This document shows, piece by piece, positions 1 through 5,355 of a stretch of 6,059 nucleotides of DNA (its first letter is position 1; each line of letters opens with the position of its first letter). Under the pieces are notes generated by a model. The model saw only the letters and a program-made list of their open reading frames with translations, had not been told where the DNA came from and made no database searches. Made by a program: the position numbers and the translations under genes. The stretch is from the NCBI GenBank assembly GCA_002256685.1, contig NQJH01000255.1:1-6059 (forward strand). Direction: 5' to 3'. Origin of the DNA: Methylococcaceae bacterium NSP1-2 (GTDB taxonomy: Bacteria > Pseudomonadota > Gammaproteobacteria > Methylococcales > Methylomonadaceae).

Positions 1-1170
1 GTCATTTTCTCACTGATAGCAATATTGTGGGCAGTTTATGGCTATAGTCTGGCTTTTACTGAAGGTAATGCGTTCTTTGGTGGCTTTAGTAAGCTATTTC
101 TCAAAGGTATCACGCCCGACTCAATGGCGGCGACTTTTAGCAAAGGCGTGTATATTCCTGAATATATTTATATTGCCTTTCAGCTCACATTTGCCACCAT
201 TACCCCTGCGTTAATTATCGGTGCATTTGCTGAGCGGGTGAAATTTTCGGCGGTCTTATTATTCACTGTATTGTGGTTTACCTTCTCTTATTTGCCGATA
301 GCGCACATGGTCTGGTATTGGGCAGGTCCTGATGCGTATACCGATGCCAAAGCAGGTGAAACCGCGTTAGCGACCGCAGGCTTTTTGTTTCAAAAAGGTG
401 CATTGGATTTTGCAGGCGGCGCAGTAGTACACATCAACGCAGGCGTTGCAGGCTTAGTAGGCTGTTTATTAATCGGCAAACGTATCGGCTATGGTAAAGA
501 ATTTCTTACACCACACAGTGTCACTATGACCATGATTGGTGCATCGTTATTATGGGTCGGTTGGTTTGGTTTTAACGTGGGTTCAAATTTAGAAGCTAAT
601 GGTTTAGCAGCCCTAGTTTTCGTCAATACCTTATTAGCTGCTGCTGCCGCTACCCTATCATGGACAGCAGTCGAATGGGTAATGCGTGGTAAACCAAGTA
701 TGTTAGGCGCAGCTTCAGGTGCTATTGCTGGTTTAGTTGCCATTACGCCTGCTTGTGGATGGTCTGGTCCTATGGGAGCAATTTTATTAGGCTTAGCATC
801 GGGTGCGACTTGTTTCTGGTCGGTGACTATTTTGAAAGCCAAGTTGAAATATGACGATTCTTTGGATGCGTTTGGTGTCCACGGTGTTGGCGGTATTTTA
901 GGCGCATTAGGTACAGCCGTCGTGGCAAGCCCTGCACTCGGTGGTACTGGTGTTTGGGATTATGTAACTAACAGTGTTGGTGAATACAGCATGATGACAC
1001 AAATGATTAGCCAATTATGGAGTGTTGTTATCGCCATTGTTTGGTCAGGTACGGTGTCTTTTGCCGCGTTTAAACTGGTTGATGTCCTTATCGGACTGCG
1101 CGTTACTGAAGAGAATGAACGCCTCGGTTTGGATACGACTGAACACGGTGAAACCGCTTATAATCCTTAA
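1..1170 (+). CDS. amtB: Ammonium channel AmtB (5' end missing)
   Basis: This is the C-terminal 389 residues of an Amt/Mep/Rh ammonium channel of the inner membrane. The reading frame is open to the first base of the window, so the apparent TTG start at 25 is only an internal codon, and roughly the first 90 residues lie outside. Seen directly: the signature DFAGGAVVHINAGVAGL, whose pore histidine codon is at 430-432, and the second pore histidine in DAFGVHGVGGI at 880-882. These are the twin histidines of the family. Also present are GAFAERVKFSA, PIAHMVW, WVGWFGFNVGS, a GKPS cytoplasmic loop and ITPACGW, in the order seen in E. coli AmtB. The C-terminal cytoplasmic tail GLRVTEENERLGLDTTEHGE is intact; in the family this tail contacts the PII protein GlnK. 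In many bacteria glnK lies just upstream of amtB; that region is not in view. The gene converges on the leftward gene ending at 1218. Confidence 0.97.
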   Translation, partial: VIFSLIAILWAVYGYSLAFTEGNAFFGGFSKLFLKGITPDSMAATFSKGVYIPEYIYIAFQLTFATITPALIIGAFAERVKFSAVLLFTVLWFTFSYLPIAHMVWYWAGPDAYTDAKAGETALATAGFLFQKGALDFAGGAVVHINAGVAGLVGCLLIGKRIGYGKEFLTPHSVTMTMIGASLLWVGWFGFNVGSNLEANGLAALVFVNTLLAAAAATLSWTAVEWVMRGKPSMLGAASGAIAGLVAITPACGWSGPMGAILLGLASGATCFWSVTILKAKLKYDDSLDAFGVHGVGGILGALGTAVVASPALGGTGVWDYVTNSVGEYSMMTQMISQLWSVVIAIVWSGTVSFAAFKLVDVLIGLRVTEENERLGLDTTEHGETAYNP

Positions 1171-1179
1171 TTTCCCCTT

Positions 1180-1207
1180 CCATCTTGCTACAACAGTAGC
1201 AAGATGG
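1180..1207. terminator. Hairpin between convergent genes, possible bidirectional terminator
   Basis: A perfect 12-bp stem (CCATCTTGCTAC at 1180-1191 with GTAGCAAGATGG at 1196-1207) closes an AACA tetraloop. It starts 9 nt after the amtB stop and lies 10 nt before the end of the convergent gene at 1218. Neither strand has a proper T-run after the stem, so it is a weak terminator at best. Position and symmetry are seen; the terminating role is inferred. Confidence 0.5.
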
Positions 1208-1217
1208 AGTCAACGGT

Positions 1218-2000
1218 TCAATCTTCCATGCCTTGATAGGCATTTTTTCGCAGTTTAGCCGCCTCTAATCGCTCTTTGAATTGCTGAGCAATTTTCAATA
1301 ATGACGGAGCTCCACCAATAGCAACTGCATCTACTAAACAATACCAAGCCGCAACGCCGCTAGGCGGATTGCCTTGTGGTAAGTTGAGAACGGGATCAAT
1401 CGCTGCCCATTTCCAAGTGCCTACTTCCGTACCGATAAGTTCTAACCAAGTGGTGATAAAAAAAGCCGCTAAGTACACCATCGGTGAGCGACCTTTAAAC
1501 AAATAACCTAAAAACACGCAAAACAGCAACGCGCCCACAGAATCACCTTGCACCGCGTAGCCGCTAATGCCCCAGATTGACCATAAACCGCAGACGATAA
1601 CGACGAAAGTCGCAATGGCTCTGGCATGGCGTAAAAATAAGCCAGAACGCGCCAGTGCCACAGCCGTTAAATACACCATGCCATGACCGGGTGGCACATA
1701 AAAGGGGACATTATGAAATCGGTAGGTATAGCCGCCCATAAAAGGCGAGGCGAAATGTTCGCCCACCGTAGCGAATAGTATCGCAATAACGACCTGCATA
1801 CGGACTTCTTTATTTTCACCGTGTAATAAGCAAATTAAAAAAATCCAGCCGCAAGCACCCAGCGCGTATTGTTTTGCTAGGCTACCATTGGCATCACTAA
1901 TTAAGCATACAGCGACGCAAAAAAAAGTAAATGCGGCAATAAAATAATCGCGTTTTTTATGGGTGTATGGGGTATTAACGTGGGGGAAATGACGAAGCAT
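1218..2000 (-). CDS. Conserved polytopic membrane protein, unknown function
   Basis: This gene encodes a 260-residue integral membrane protein with no function I can name. By eye there are about seven or eight hydrophobic segments (residues about 19-36, 45-60, 68-83, 105-118, 127-147, 154-168, 174-190 and 217-235). Polar landmarks between them are the most informative part: GEHFASPFMGGYTYRF (80-95), NVPFYVPPGHG (97-107), TTWLELIGTEVGTWKW (183-198) and NLPQGNPPSG (206-215). I associate a VPPGHG-type loop next to a Y-R-F/G-N-P motif with uncharacterised bacterial membrane proteins, but this is memory, not a database match. The C-terminus is a short charged cytoplasmic-looking tail (FKERLEAAKLRK). 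The start has a weak GAGA ribosome-binding site about 7 nt upstream. The gene begins 13 nt after the restored end of the damaged yqaA-like gene, so the two were probably co-transcribed. Confidence 0.85.
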   Translation of the reverse strand: MLRHFPHVNTPYTHKKRDYFIAAFTFFCVAVCLISDANGSLAKQYALGACGWIFLICLLHGENKEVRMQVVIAILFATVGEHFASPFMGGYTYRFHNVPFYVPPGHGMVYLTAVALARSGLFLRHARAIATFVVIVCGLWSIWGISGYAVQGDSVGALLFCVFLGYLFKGRSPMVYLAAFFITTWLELIGTEVGTWKWAAIDPVLNLPQGNPPSGVAAWYCLVDAVAIGGAPSLLKIAQQFKERLEAAKLRKNAYQGMED

Positions 2001-2013
2001 TAACGATCTCTGT

Positions 2014-2378
2014 TTAGGTGAATAGCCATACGATCATGGCATAGCGGGCAAATTTGCCAAATAAAATACGATGATGGGCAACCATGAAAAAAATAATACC
2101 CAGATTCCGCGTTGTTCAACGAGGGCGAGGGCGCGTTGTTTTTTCTGGGGTAACAGCGTGGCTAATGGAAATTTTTTCGCCGCCATCATGCCTAATCCCC
2201 AAGTGGTTAGCGCACCGAGGGTATTACCTACCGTGGCAACGATGAGCAATGCTTGAATGGAATAAAGATTTTTTGCAACCATGTAAGCCAAGACGGCTTC
2301 AGATCCACCCGGCATAATGGTGGAGGATATAAAGGCACTGGCGAACAATCCCCATAAGCCTATTAGTGTGTCGTACAT
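2014..2378 (-). pseudogene. yqaA: YqaA/DedA-like membrane protein, internal deletion with frameshift
   Basis: The intact part, residues 1-103 from the ATG at 2376-2378, matches the YqaA family of small VTT/SNARE-associated-domain membrane proteins. It has FASAFISSTIMPGGSEAVL (E. coli YqaA, from memory, has FASSFLSATLLPGNSEVVL), then ATVGNTLGALTTWGLG, then VLFFSWLPII. After WLPII the open frame reads VFYLANLPAMP and stops at 2034, which is unlike the family. The next frame, from about 2070, instead reads RILFGKFARYAMIVWLFT and ends at a TAA at 2014-2016. This is the expected family C-terminus (GKxxRY). Compared with E. coli, roughly 20 residues between WLPxx and GK are missing, including the G-D segment just after the W-x-P motif. 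Either a deletion of about 60 bases not divisible by three removed this part of the gene, or there is an assembly error. Family members are about 140-150 residues; their molecular role is poorly known, with lipid transport suggested for related DedA proteins. A strong terminator sits 12 bp upstream of the start. Confidence 0.8.
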
Positions 2379-2389
2379 TTATGATTCTC

Positions 2390-2426
2390 AAAAAAAACCC
2401 GCGCTCTTAAAAGAGCGCGGGTTTTT
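2390..2426. terminator. Strong bidirectional intrinsic terminator
   Basis: A GC-rich stem (CCCGCGCTCT at 2398-2407 with AGAGCGCGGG at 2412-2421, loop TAAA) is flanked by eight A residues on the left (2390-2397) and five T residues on the right (2422-2426). On the minus strand it therefore has a run of eight Us and should end transcripts of the cupredoxin gene, whose stop codon is at 2440-2442. It works in either direction on paper but no rightward gene reaches it. Confidence 0.9.
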
Positions 2427-2439
2427 ACAGTTAATTTAA

Positions 2440-3390
2440 CTATTTACTAGGTAATACTTTATTTTTTTTACTAAAAAGACCTATTAAGCCTTTCATCAAT
2501 TTGACAATATAAGCAATGGCTGTGCCCAACAATTCAAAGCTGTAGGCGACCACTTCTGATACGCTCATGCCTTTAAATTTTCGCGCCAGAAACGGCGCGA
2601 GAATCAAGCCGATAGCTAAACCAATCACTGTTGTACCGTTAAAAATCGACTCATCTTGTGGCGCGGCGGGCGTGGCAGGTTTTGCCACAATACCCGCTTG
2701 TTTATCTGCCGCTGCTTGTTTTGCTATCACCGCCGCTTTAGCCGCTGTCACTTCATCGGCTTTAGCTTGTATTTCGGCTTTAACCGCTAACTCAGGCAAT
2801 GTTGCTTTATAGTCGTCCGCCACCACAAAAGCGGTAACGCCGGGAATACTTGGCAAGTCACCATCGCCTTTACCGACTTTTAATTGCGCTTTCATGCCCT
2901 TTTCCATGTGTTGGGCAATATCGCAATGCACTAAATAAGTTTTATCACCGGGCGGTAGAATTAACGTGCCTGAGATTTTAGAAGGACCTGAGGCTTCTAA
3001 ATGGAACATACCTTTAGGATACAAATATTTAGGTAATCCGTGCATCATCCATTGATGACGCACATGATCATCATTAATAAAATGCACCGTTAATTTAGTA
3101 CAGGGCTTAAAATTAAACTCCTGTGTATCAAACGCGTACATTCTGCCGGGGAATTTTTCAGCGTATTTATGACCTGCATGAACAGTAATTTCTTTGGTTT
3201 CGGATATGCTGTCACAACCACCGGGTAAGGTGCTGGTATTCTGCCCCATTACCATACCGCCCGCCATGTCCATCAAATGACCCTCACCGTGGTCCATGAG
3301 CATACTATCATGATCTTCATAGTCTTCTGCCGCCATAATTGGCGTGGAAAAAGCTACCAACAATACGCCAATCGATAATAATTTAATCAT
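2440..3390 (-). CDS. Exported membrane-anchored cupredoxin with Met/His-rich N-terminus
   Basis: This gene encodes a 316-residue blue-copper-type protein predicted to face the periplasm. Residues 1-20 are a signal peptide ending in PIMA-AE. A Met/His-rich segment follows (residues 27-48: H27, M30, M32, H34, H38, M40, M42, M46, M48), of the kind that binds copper in transport proteins. Residues about 66-173 form a cupredoxin domain. DDHVRHQWMMHG supplies H109 or H112 as the first ligand, and YLVHCDIAQHMEKGM supplies C156, H161 and M166 in the C-x4-H-x4-M spacing of type-1 copper sites. C59 and C97 could form a disulfide. Residues about 200-247 are an Ala/Lys-rich helical and then Pro/Ala-rich linker. 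Residues 254-270 form a membrane helix, followed by a second hydrophobic stretch (279-306) and a Lys-rich end. The start is clear: GGGGGAG lies 9 nt upstream. The 3461-4078 gene is 70 nt upstream on the same strand. Copper binding is well supported; the partner and reaction are unknown. Electron transfer or copper delivery is inferred. Confidence 0.9.
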   Translation of the reverse strand: MIKLLSIGVLLVAFSTPIMAAEDYEDHDSMLMDHGEGHLMDMAGGMVMGQNTSTLPGGCDSISETKEITVHAGHKYAEKFPGRMYAFDTQEFNFKPCTKLTVHFINDDHVRHQWMMHGLPKYLYPKGMFHLEASGPSKISGTLILPPGDKTYLVHCDIAQHMEKGMKAQLKVGKGDGDLPSIPGVTAFVVADDYKATLPELAVKAEIQAKADEVTAAKAAVIAKQAAADKQAGIVAKPATPAAPQDESIFNGTTVIGLAIGLILAPFLARKFKGMSVSEVVAYSFELLGTAIAYIVKLMKGLIGLFSKKNKVLPSK

Positions 3391-3460
3391 TATTTATTTC
3401 TCCCCCTTTGTCTGACAAAATCAACGCGCTTTTCAACATGCACCACCTATTCAATTTATA
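3391..3460 (-). promoter_or_regulatory. Operon spacer with small palindrome beside the ribosome-binding site
   Basis: The 70-nt gap between the two copper-type genes has no terminator. Next to the strong Shine-Dalgarno GGGGGAG (3400-3406, minus strand) sits the small palindrome TTTGTC-A-GACAAA (3407-3419, minus strand). It could be a short hairpin or a chance symmetry. The absence of a terminator supports co-transcription of the two genes. Confidence 0.35.
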
Positions 3461-4078
3461 TTAAGCGTCTTTAATTTTTCCGAGCATAGCATCAACTTTA
3501 TTTTTGAACTTCGCACTTGATAAATATGCCGCATAAAGAGCCGCCAAACCTAAAAATCCGTAAAGCAACATACTACTCTTACTGGCTGCTACACCTGTAC
3601 CGGCTTGAAAGCCCATGTGTACATCTAAGCGTTGACCTTGAACGCGGTTATCAGTCATTTTCTCATCAGGAAGCAGAGTAATATGAATTAAATATTTACC
3701 GGGTTCAGGCACACCATTAGGTAGTTCTAAGTTGATTGAGCCTTTTTTATGTTTCGCACTGGGTAGAAAAAATACGCGTTTACCTTCAGGTTCTTTAGTC
3801 ACTTCAAACTCAACAAACATGTCTCTGTAACGCATGTCTTGATAGTCGAAAACCAATTGGGTTTTAGTATCTGTGCCGGGTAATTTTCCACAAAATTCTT
3901 CAGCTGGATAAGCAGTCGGCTGATAAGCCGTGTAATGAATCCAATGTGAAGGTTCTAATTCAAATTTACATTGGTCAGTATCAGTACCCGCCGCGCCGCC
4001 ATGCGCCCAGACTGTTGCGGTAAACAGCGTACCAAGTAGTCCTAACAGACTTTTTCTTAATAATTGTTTTTTGTTCAT
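3461..4078 (-). CDS. Exported, C-terminally anchored protein with predicted N-terminal His, unknown function
   Basis: This gene encodes 205 residues. I place the start at the ATG 4076-4078 because AGGAAGG lies 5 nt upstream and a classic signal peptide begins there (MNKKQLLRKSLLGLLG...VWA). The upstream in-frame ATG at 4165 would add 29 residues before the signal peptide and has no ribosome-binding site. Cleavage after VWA gives a mature protein beginning H26-G-G. The body contains C37 and C63 (a likely disulfide pair), HWIHYTAYQP (45-54), EEFCGKLPGT (60-69) and several more histidines (H110, H132, H154). PNGVPEPGKYLIHITLL (120-136) reads like a beta-sandwich edge strand. A membrane helix at about 168-187 (MLLYGFLGLAALYAAYL region) is followed by a Lys-rich tail, so the domain is tethered outside the cytoplasmic membrane. 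It is probably the first gene of an operon with the cupredoxin. I recall similar AHGG...YQP...EEFC proteins, unnamed, in proteobacteria, but cannot confirm this. Copper-related function is inferred from the neighbour and the N-terminal His. Confidence 0.87.
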   Translation of the reverse strand: MNKKQLLRKSLLGLLGTLFTATVWAHGGAAGTDTDQCKFELEPSHWIHYTAYQPTAYPAEEFCGKLPGTDTKTQLVFDYQDMRYRDMFVEFEVTKEPEGKRVFFLPSAKHKKGSINLELPNGVPEPGKYLIHITLLPDEKMTDNRVQGQRLDVHMGFQAGTGVAASKSSMLLYGFLGLAALYAAYLSSAKFKNKVDAMLGKIKDA

Positions 4079-4170
4079 AATGCCCTTCCTAATGTTTAAT
4101 AAATTATTTTTATATGAAAAATTCGGCAACTCATTAAAGCCTGAGTTTATCGAAAATAAATTCATTTGCT

Positions 4171-4197
4171 ATCTTATGATGCTATAGCAGTGGTCAA
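4171..4197 (-). promoter_or_regulatory. Candidate promoter for the copper-type operon
   Basis: On the minus strand TTGACC (4192-4197) is followed, after a short 15-nt spacer, by TAAGAT (4171-4176), which is 93 nt upstream of the chosen start at 4078. The -35 match is good but the -10 is only 4 of 6 and the spacer is short, so an AT-rich alternative nearer the gene (TATAAA at about 4110-4115, with no good -35) cannot be excluded. Confidence 0.3.
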
Positions 4198-4268
4198 CTC
4201 TAGCACATCAAAGTAGCCAAATAAAGGAATTGATGGAATGACCGTTTCCAGCCCTTAATATATAAGTA

Positions 4269-4293
4269 AATAGCGATAATCTTATGCGCTATT
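4269..4293. promoter_or_regulatory. Near-perfect 25-bp palindrome, possible operator
   Basis: AATAGCG (4269-4275) is the exact inverse of CGCTATT (4287-4293), and the inner ATAA (4276-4279) also mirrors TTAT (4282-4285), leaving a central TC and one unpaired G at 4286. The tight centre makes it a poor RNA hairpin but a plausible binding site for a dimeric regulator between the divergent genes. The symmetry is seen; the role is a guess. Confidence 0.3.
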
Positions 4294-4556
4294 ACTATCC
4301 TGCTGCCCTTTTCATCGCTAGCTTTAACTTACTTTATTTCCACCCGTCAATAAAAACGACATAACCTGTCATTGCTGTGTTTTATACTAGCAACCGTTAC
4401 GCCCCCTCTTCATTGGTTTCAAGGAAAAACACAATGAAACGCCACGCGAAAAAAGGAACAAAATGCAGCAACACCCTGTACGTCTGCCACTTAATAACTG
4501 TCATGTAGCGTGGGCAAACGGCTCTATCGTGTGCATCGCGCGGAATCAATATAATT

Positions 4557-4586
4557 GGTGGGCAAGCAAAAAGACGCTTACCCACC
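4557..4586 (-). repeat. REP-type hairpin with conserved GTCTTTTT loop (diverged copy)
   Basis: GGTGGGCAAGC (4557-4567) pairs with GCTTACCCACC (4576-4586) with one internal C/A mismatch, around the loop AAAAAGAC (4568-4575). On the minus strand it reads GTAAGGTGGGTAAGC, loop GTCTTTTT, then the return arm. The loop and arm length (11) are identical to the hairpin at 5300-5329 although the stems differ. The GTAG foot seen in that copy is GTAA here. It belongs to the same REP family. Confidence 0.6.
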
Positions 4587-4598
4587 TTACCTGACTAA

Positions 4599-4626
4599 TT
4601 AACGAATTTAACAGACGGCGTAAAAT
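4599..4626 (+). promoter_or_regulatory. Candidate promoter for the secreted-protein gene
   Basis: TTAACG (4599-4604) and TAAAAT (4621-4626) are separated by 16 nt, matching 4 of 6 and 5 of 6 sigma-70 consensus bases. Transcription would start near 4633, giving a leader of only about 18 nt before the ATG at 4651, which has no evident ribosome-binding site. Confidence 0.35.
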
Positions 4627-4650
4627 TGCCCCTTGAAATTAGATAACCAA

Positions 4651-5217
4651 ATGAACAAGTTAAAACAATGTTTTACACTTTTGATCGGTTTAGTTGCTTT
4701 TTCTAGCTATGCTGCGCCAAAAGCAAATAAATTTTTACCGCCCAAAGTCAGTTTTGAGGTAGCTACTCGGCAATTAATTAACAACGTTGATATTTATAAA
4801 GGTATTCATATTTTCAATCTACAATGTGTGATGGATTGGTGTGAACTTACACAAACCTCATTGGAATGTGAGCCCGTTGAATCCTCAGAAAAAGGTTTCA
4901 CTCCACAAATAATAACTTCCTCAACAAGGGCTGGATTCCTAGAAATTAGTGCTATGTCTGAAGGTATGTTGGAAGTTACAGTATTTCAAGGTACGCACCA
5001 TCAATTGCCCGCTAAAATTAGATTTGAATACATACCAGAATTAAAAAAATATGAAACTTCCACACGGGTTACTGGATTTAAGGCAGATGGCTTTATTAAT
5101 CTTAAGTTATTTCCTAATTCAATAAAAACCGTCGATTACATTCCTATAACAGGTTCTCCTCATGCAGAATCCTTGGGCTGCGGTGTTATGGTGCATGGTA
5201 TTGAAAAAGTCTTGTAG
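4651..5217 (+). CDS. Secreted protein of unknown function
   Basis: This gene encodes 188 residues from the ATG at 4651. A TTG at 4633 in the same frame would add six residues, but the signal peptide begins naturally at MNKLKQCFTLLIGLVAFSSYA. Neither start has a clear ribosome-binding site. Cleavage is expected after about residue 21 (SYA-APK). The mature part has no membrane segment, four cysteines (C59, C64, C73, C177; the first three close together in LQCVMDWCELTQTSLEC), and alternating hydrophobic residues suggesting beta strands (for example FLEISAMSEGMLEVTVFQ, 96-113). I recognise no family. The gene stands alone, divergent from the copper-type operon, and ends 4 nt before a perfect 21-bp inverted repeat. 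Its codon use (many AAA, ATT and TTA codons) is more AT-rich than the leftward genes, which is compatible with acquisition but not proof of it. Confidence 0.7.
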   Translation: MNKLKQCFTLLIGLVAFSSYAAPKANKFLPPKVSFEVATRQLINNVDIYKGIHIFNLQCVMDWCELTQTSLECEPVESSEKGFTPQIITSSTRAGFLEISAMSEGMLEVTVFQGTHHQLPAKIRFEYIPELKKYETSTRVTGFKADGFINLKLFPNSIKTVDYIPITGSPHAESLGCGVMVHGIEKVL

Positions 5218-5221
5218 CCGT

Positions 5222-5273
5222 GTAGGGTACGCTGTGCGTACCTTTCTATAACGGTACGCACAGCGTACCCTAC
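5222..5273. repeat. Perfect 21-bp inverted repeat with GTAG feet (REP-like)
   Basis: Arms at 5222-5242 (beginning GTAGGGTACGCTGTGCG) and 5253-5273 are exact reverse complements around a 10-nt loop, TTTCTATAAC. Each arm carries GTAG at its foot (CTAC on the right), the tetranucleotide that RAYT proteins recognise beside REP hairpins in E. coli. It lies 4 nt after the stop of the secreted-protein gene and could also protect or end its mRNA, but no T-run follows. Confidence 0.75.
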
Positions 5274-5295
5274 TTGACTTTGTGTAAATAGCAGC

Positions 5296-5352
5296 GTAGG
5301 TTGGGTTGCCGTCTTTTTGGCAACCCAACATTCTGGTATTCGTTGGGTTGCG
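5296..5352 (+). repeat. REP hairpin with GTAG foot, plus a third competing arm
   Basis: GTAG (5296-5299) leads into an 11-bp perfect stem, GTTGGGTTGCC (5300-5310) with GGCAACCCAAC (5319-5329), loop GTCTTTTT. A further copy of the left arm, GTTGGGTTGC, lies at 5342-5351, so the central arm can pair with either neighbour. The orientation (GTAG 5' of the hairpin on the plus strand) and the shared loop link it to the hairpin at 4557. It overlaps or abuts the degenerate C-terminus of the RAYT remnant. Confidence 0.75.
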
Positions 5353-5355
5353 AAA

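Larger units (their letters stand above)
4198..4598. other. Intergenic region with palindrome and REP hairpin
   Basis: About 400 bp lies between the two divergent transcription units. It holds the near-palindrome at 4269-4293 and a REP-type hairpin at 4557-4586, listed separately, and a loose GGAA-N7-TTCC dyad near 4235-4249. Two small open frames are present (a 43-codon one on the plus strand from 4463 and a 62-codon one on the minus strand from 4585). Both run through the hairpin and resemble no protein I know, so I treat the region as non-coding. Confidence 0.6.

Noticed and set aside
489..842. 117-codon minus-strand frame inside amtB
   Set aside because: It is a shadow of the well-conserved amtB coding sequence on the other strand.
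4079..4165. N-terminal extension of the 205-residue protein from an ATG at 4165
   Set aside because: No ribosome-binding site there, the extension would bury the signal peptide, and a strong Shine-Dalgarno precedes the ATG at 4078.
4397..4585. 62-codon minus-strand frame with a hydrophobic middle
   Set aside because: It starts with GTG inside the REP hairpin, has odd composition and matches no family; most likely chance.
4463..4594. 43-codon plus-strand open frame with AAGGAA upstream
   Set aside because: Its last third is the REP hairpin, it resembles no known protein, and such short frames occur by chance.
5222..5352. CRISPR array
   Set aside because: The repeats are inverted palindromic units of differing sequence without regular spacers.
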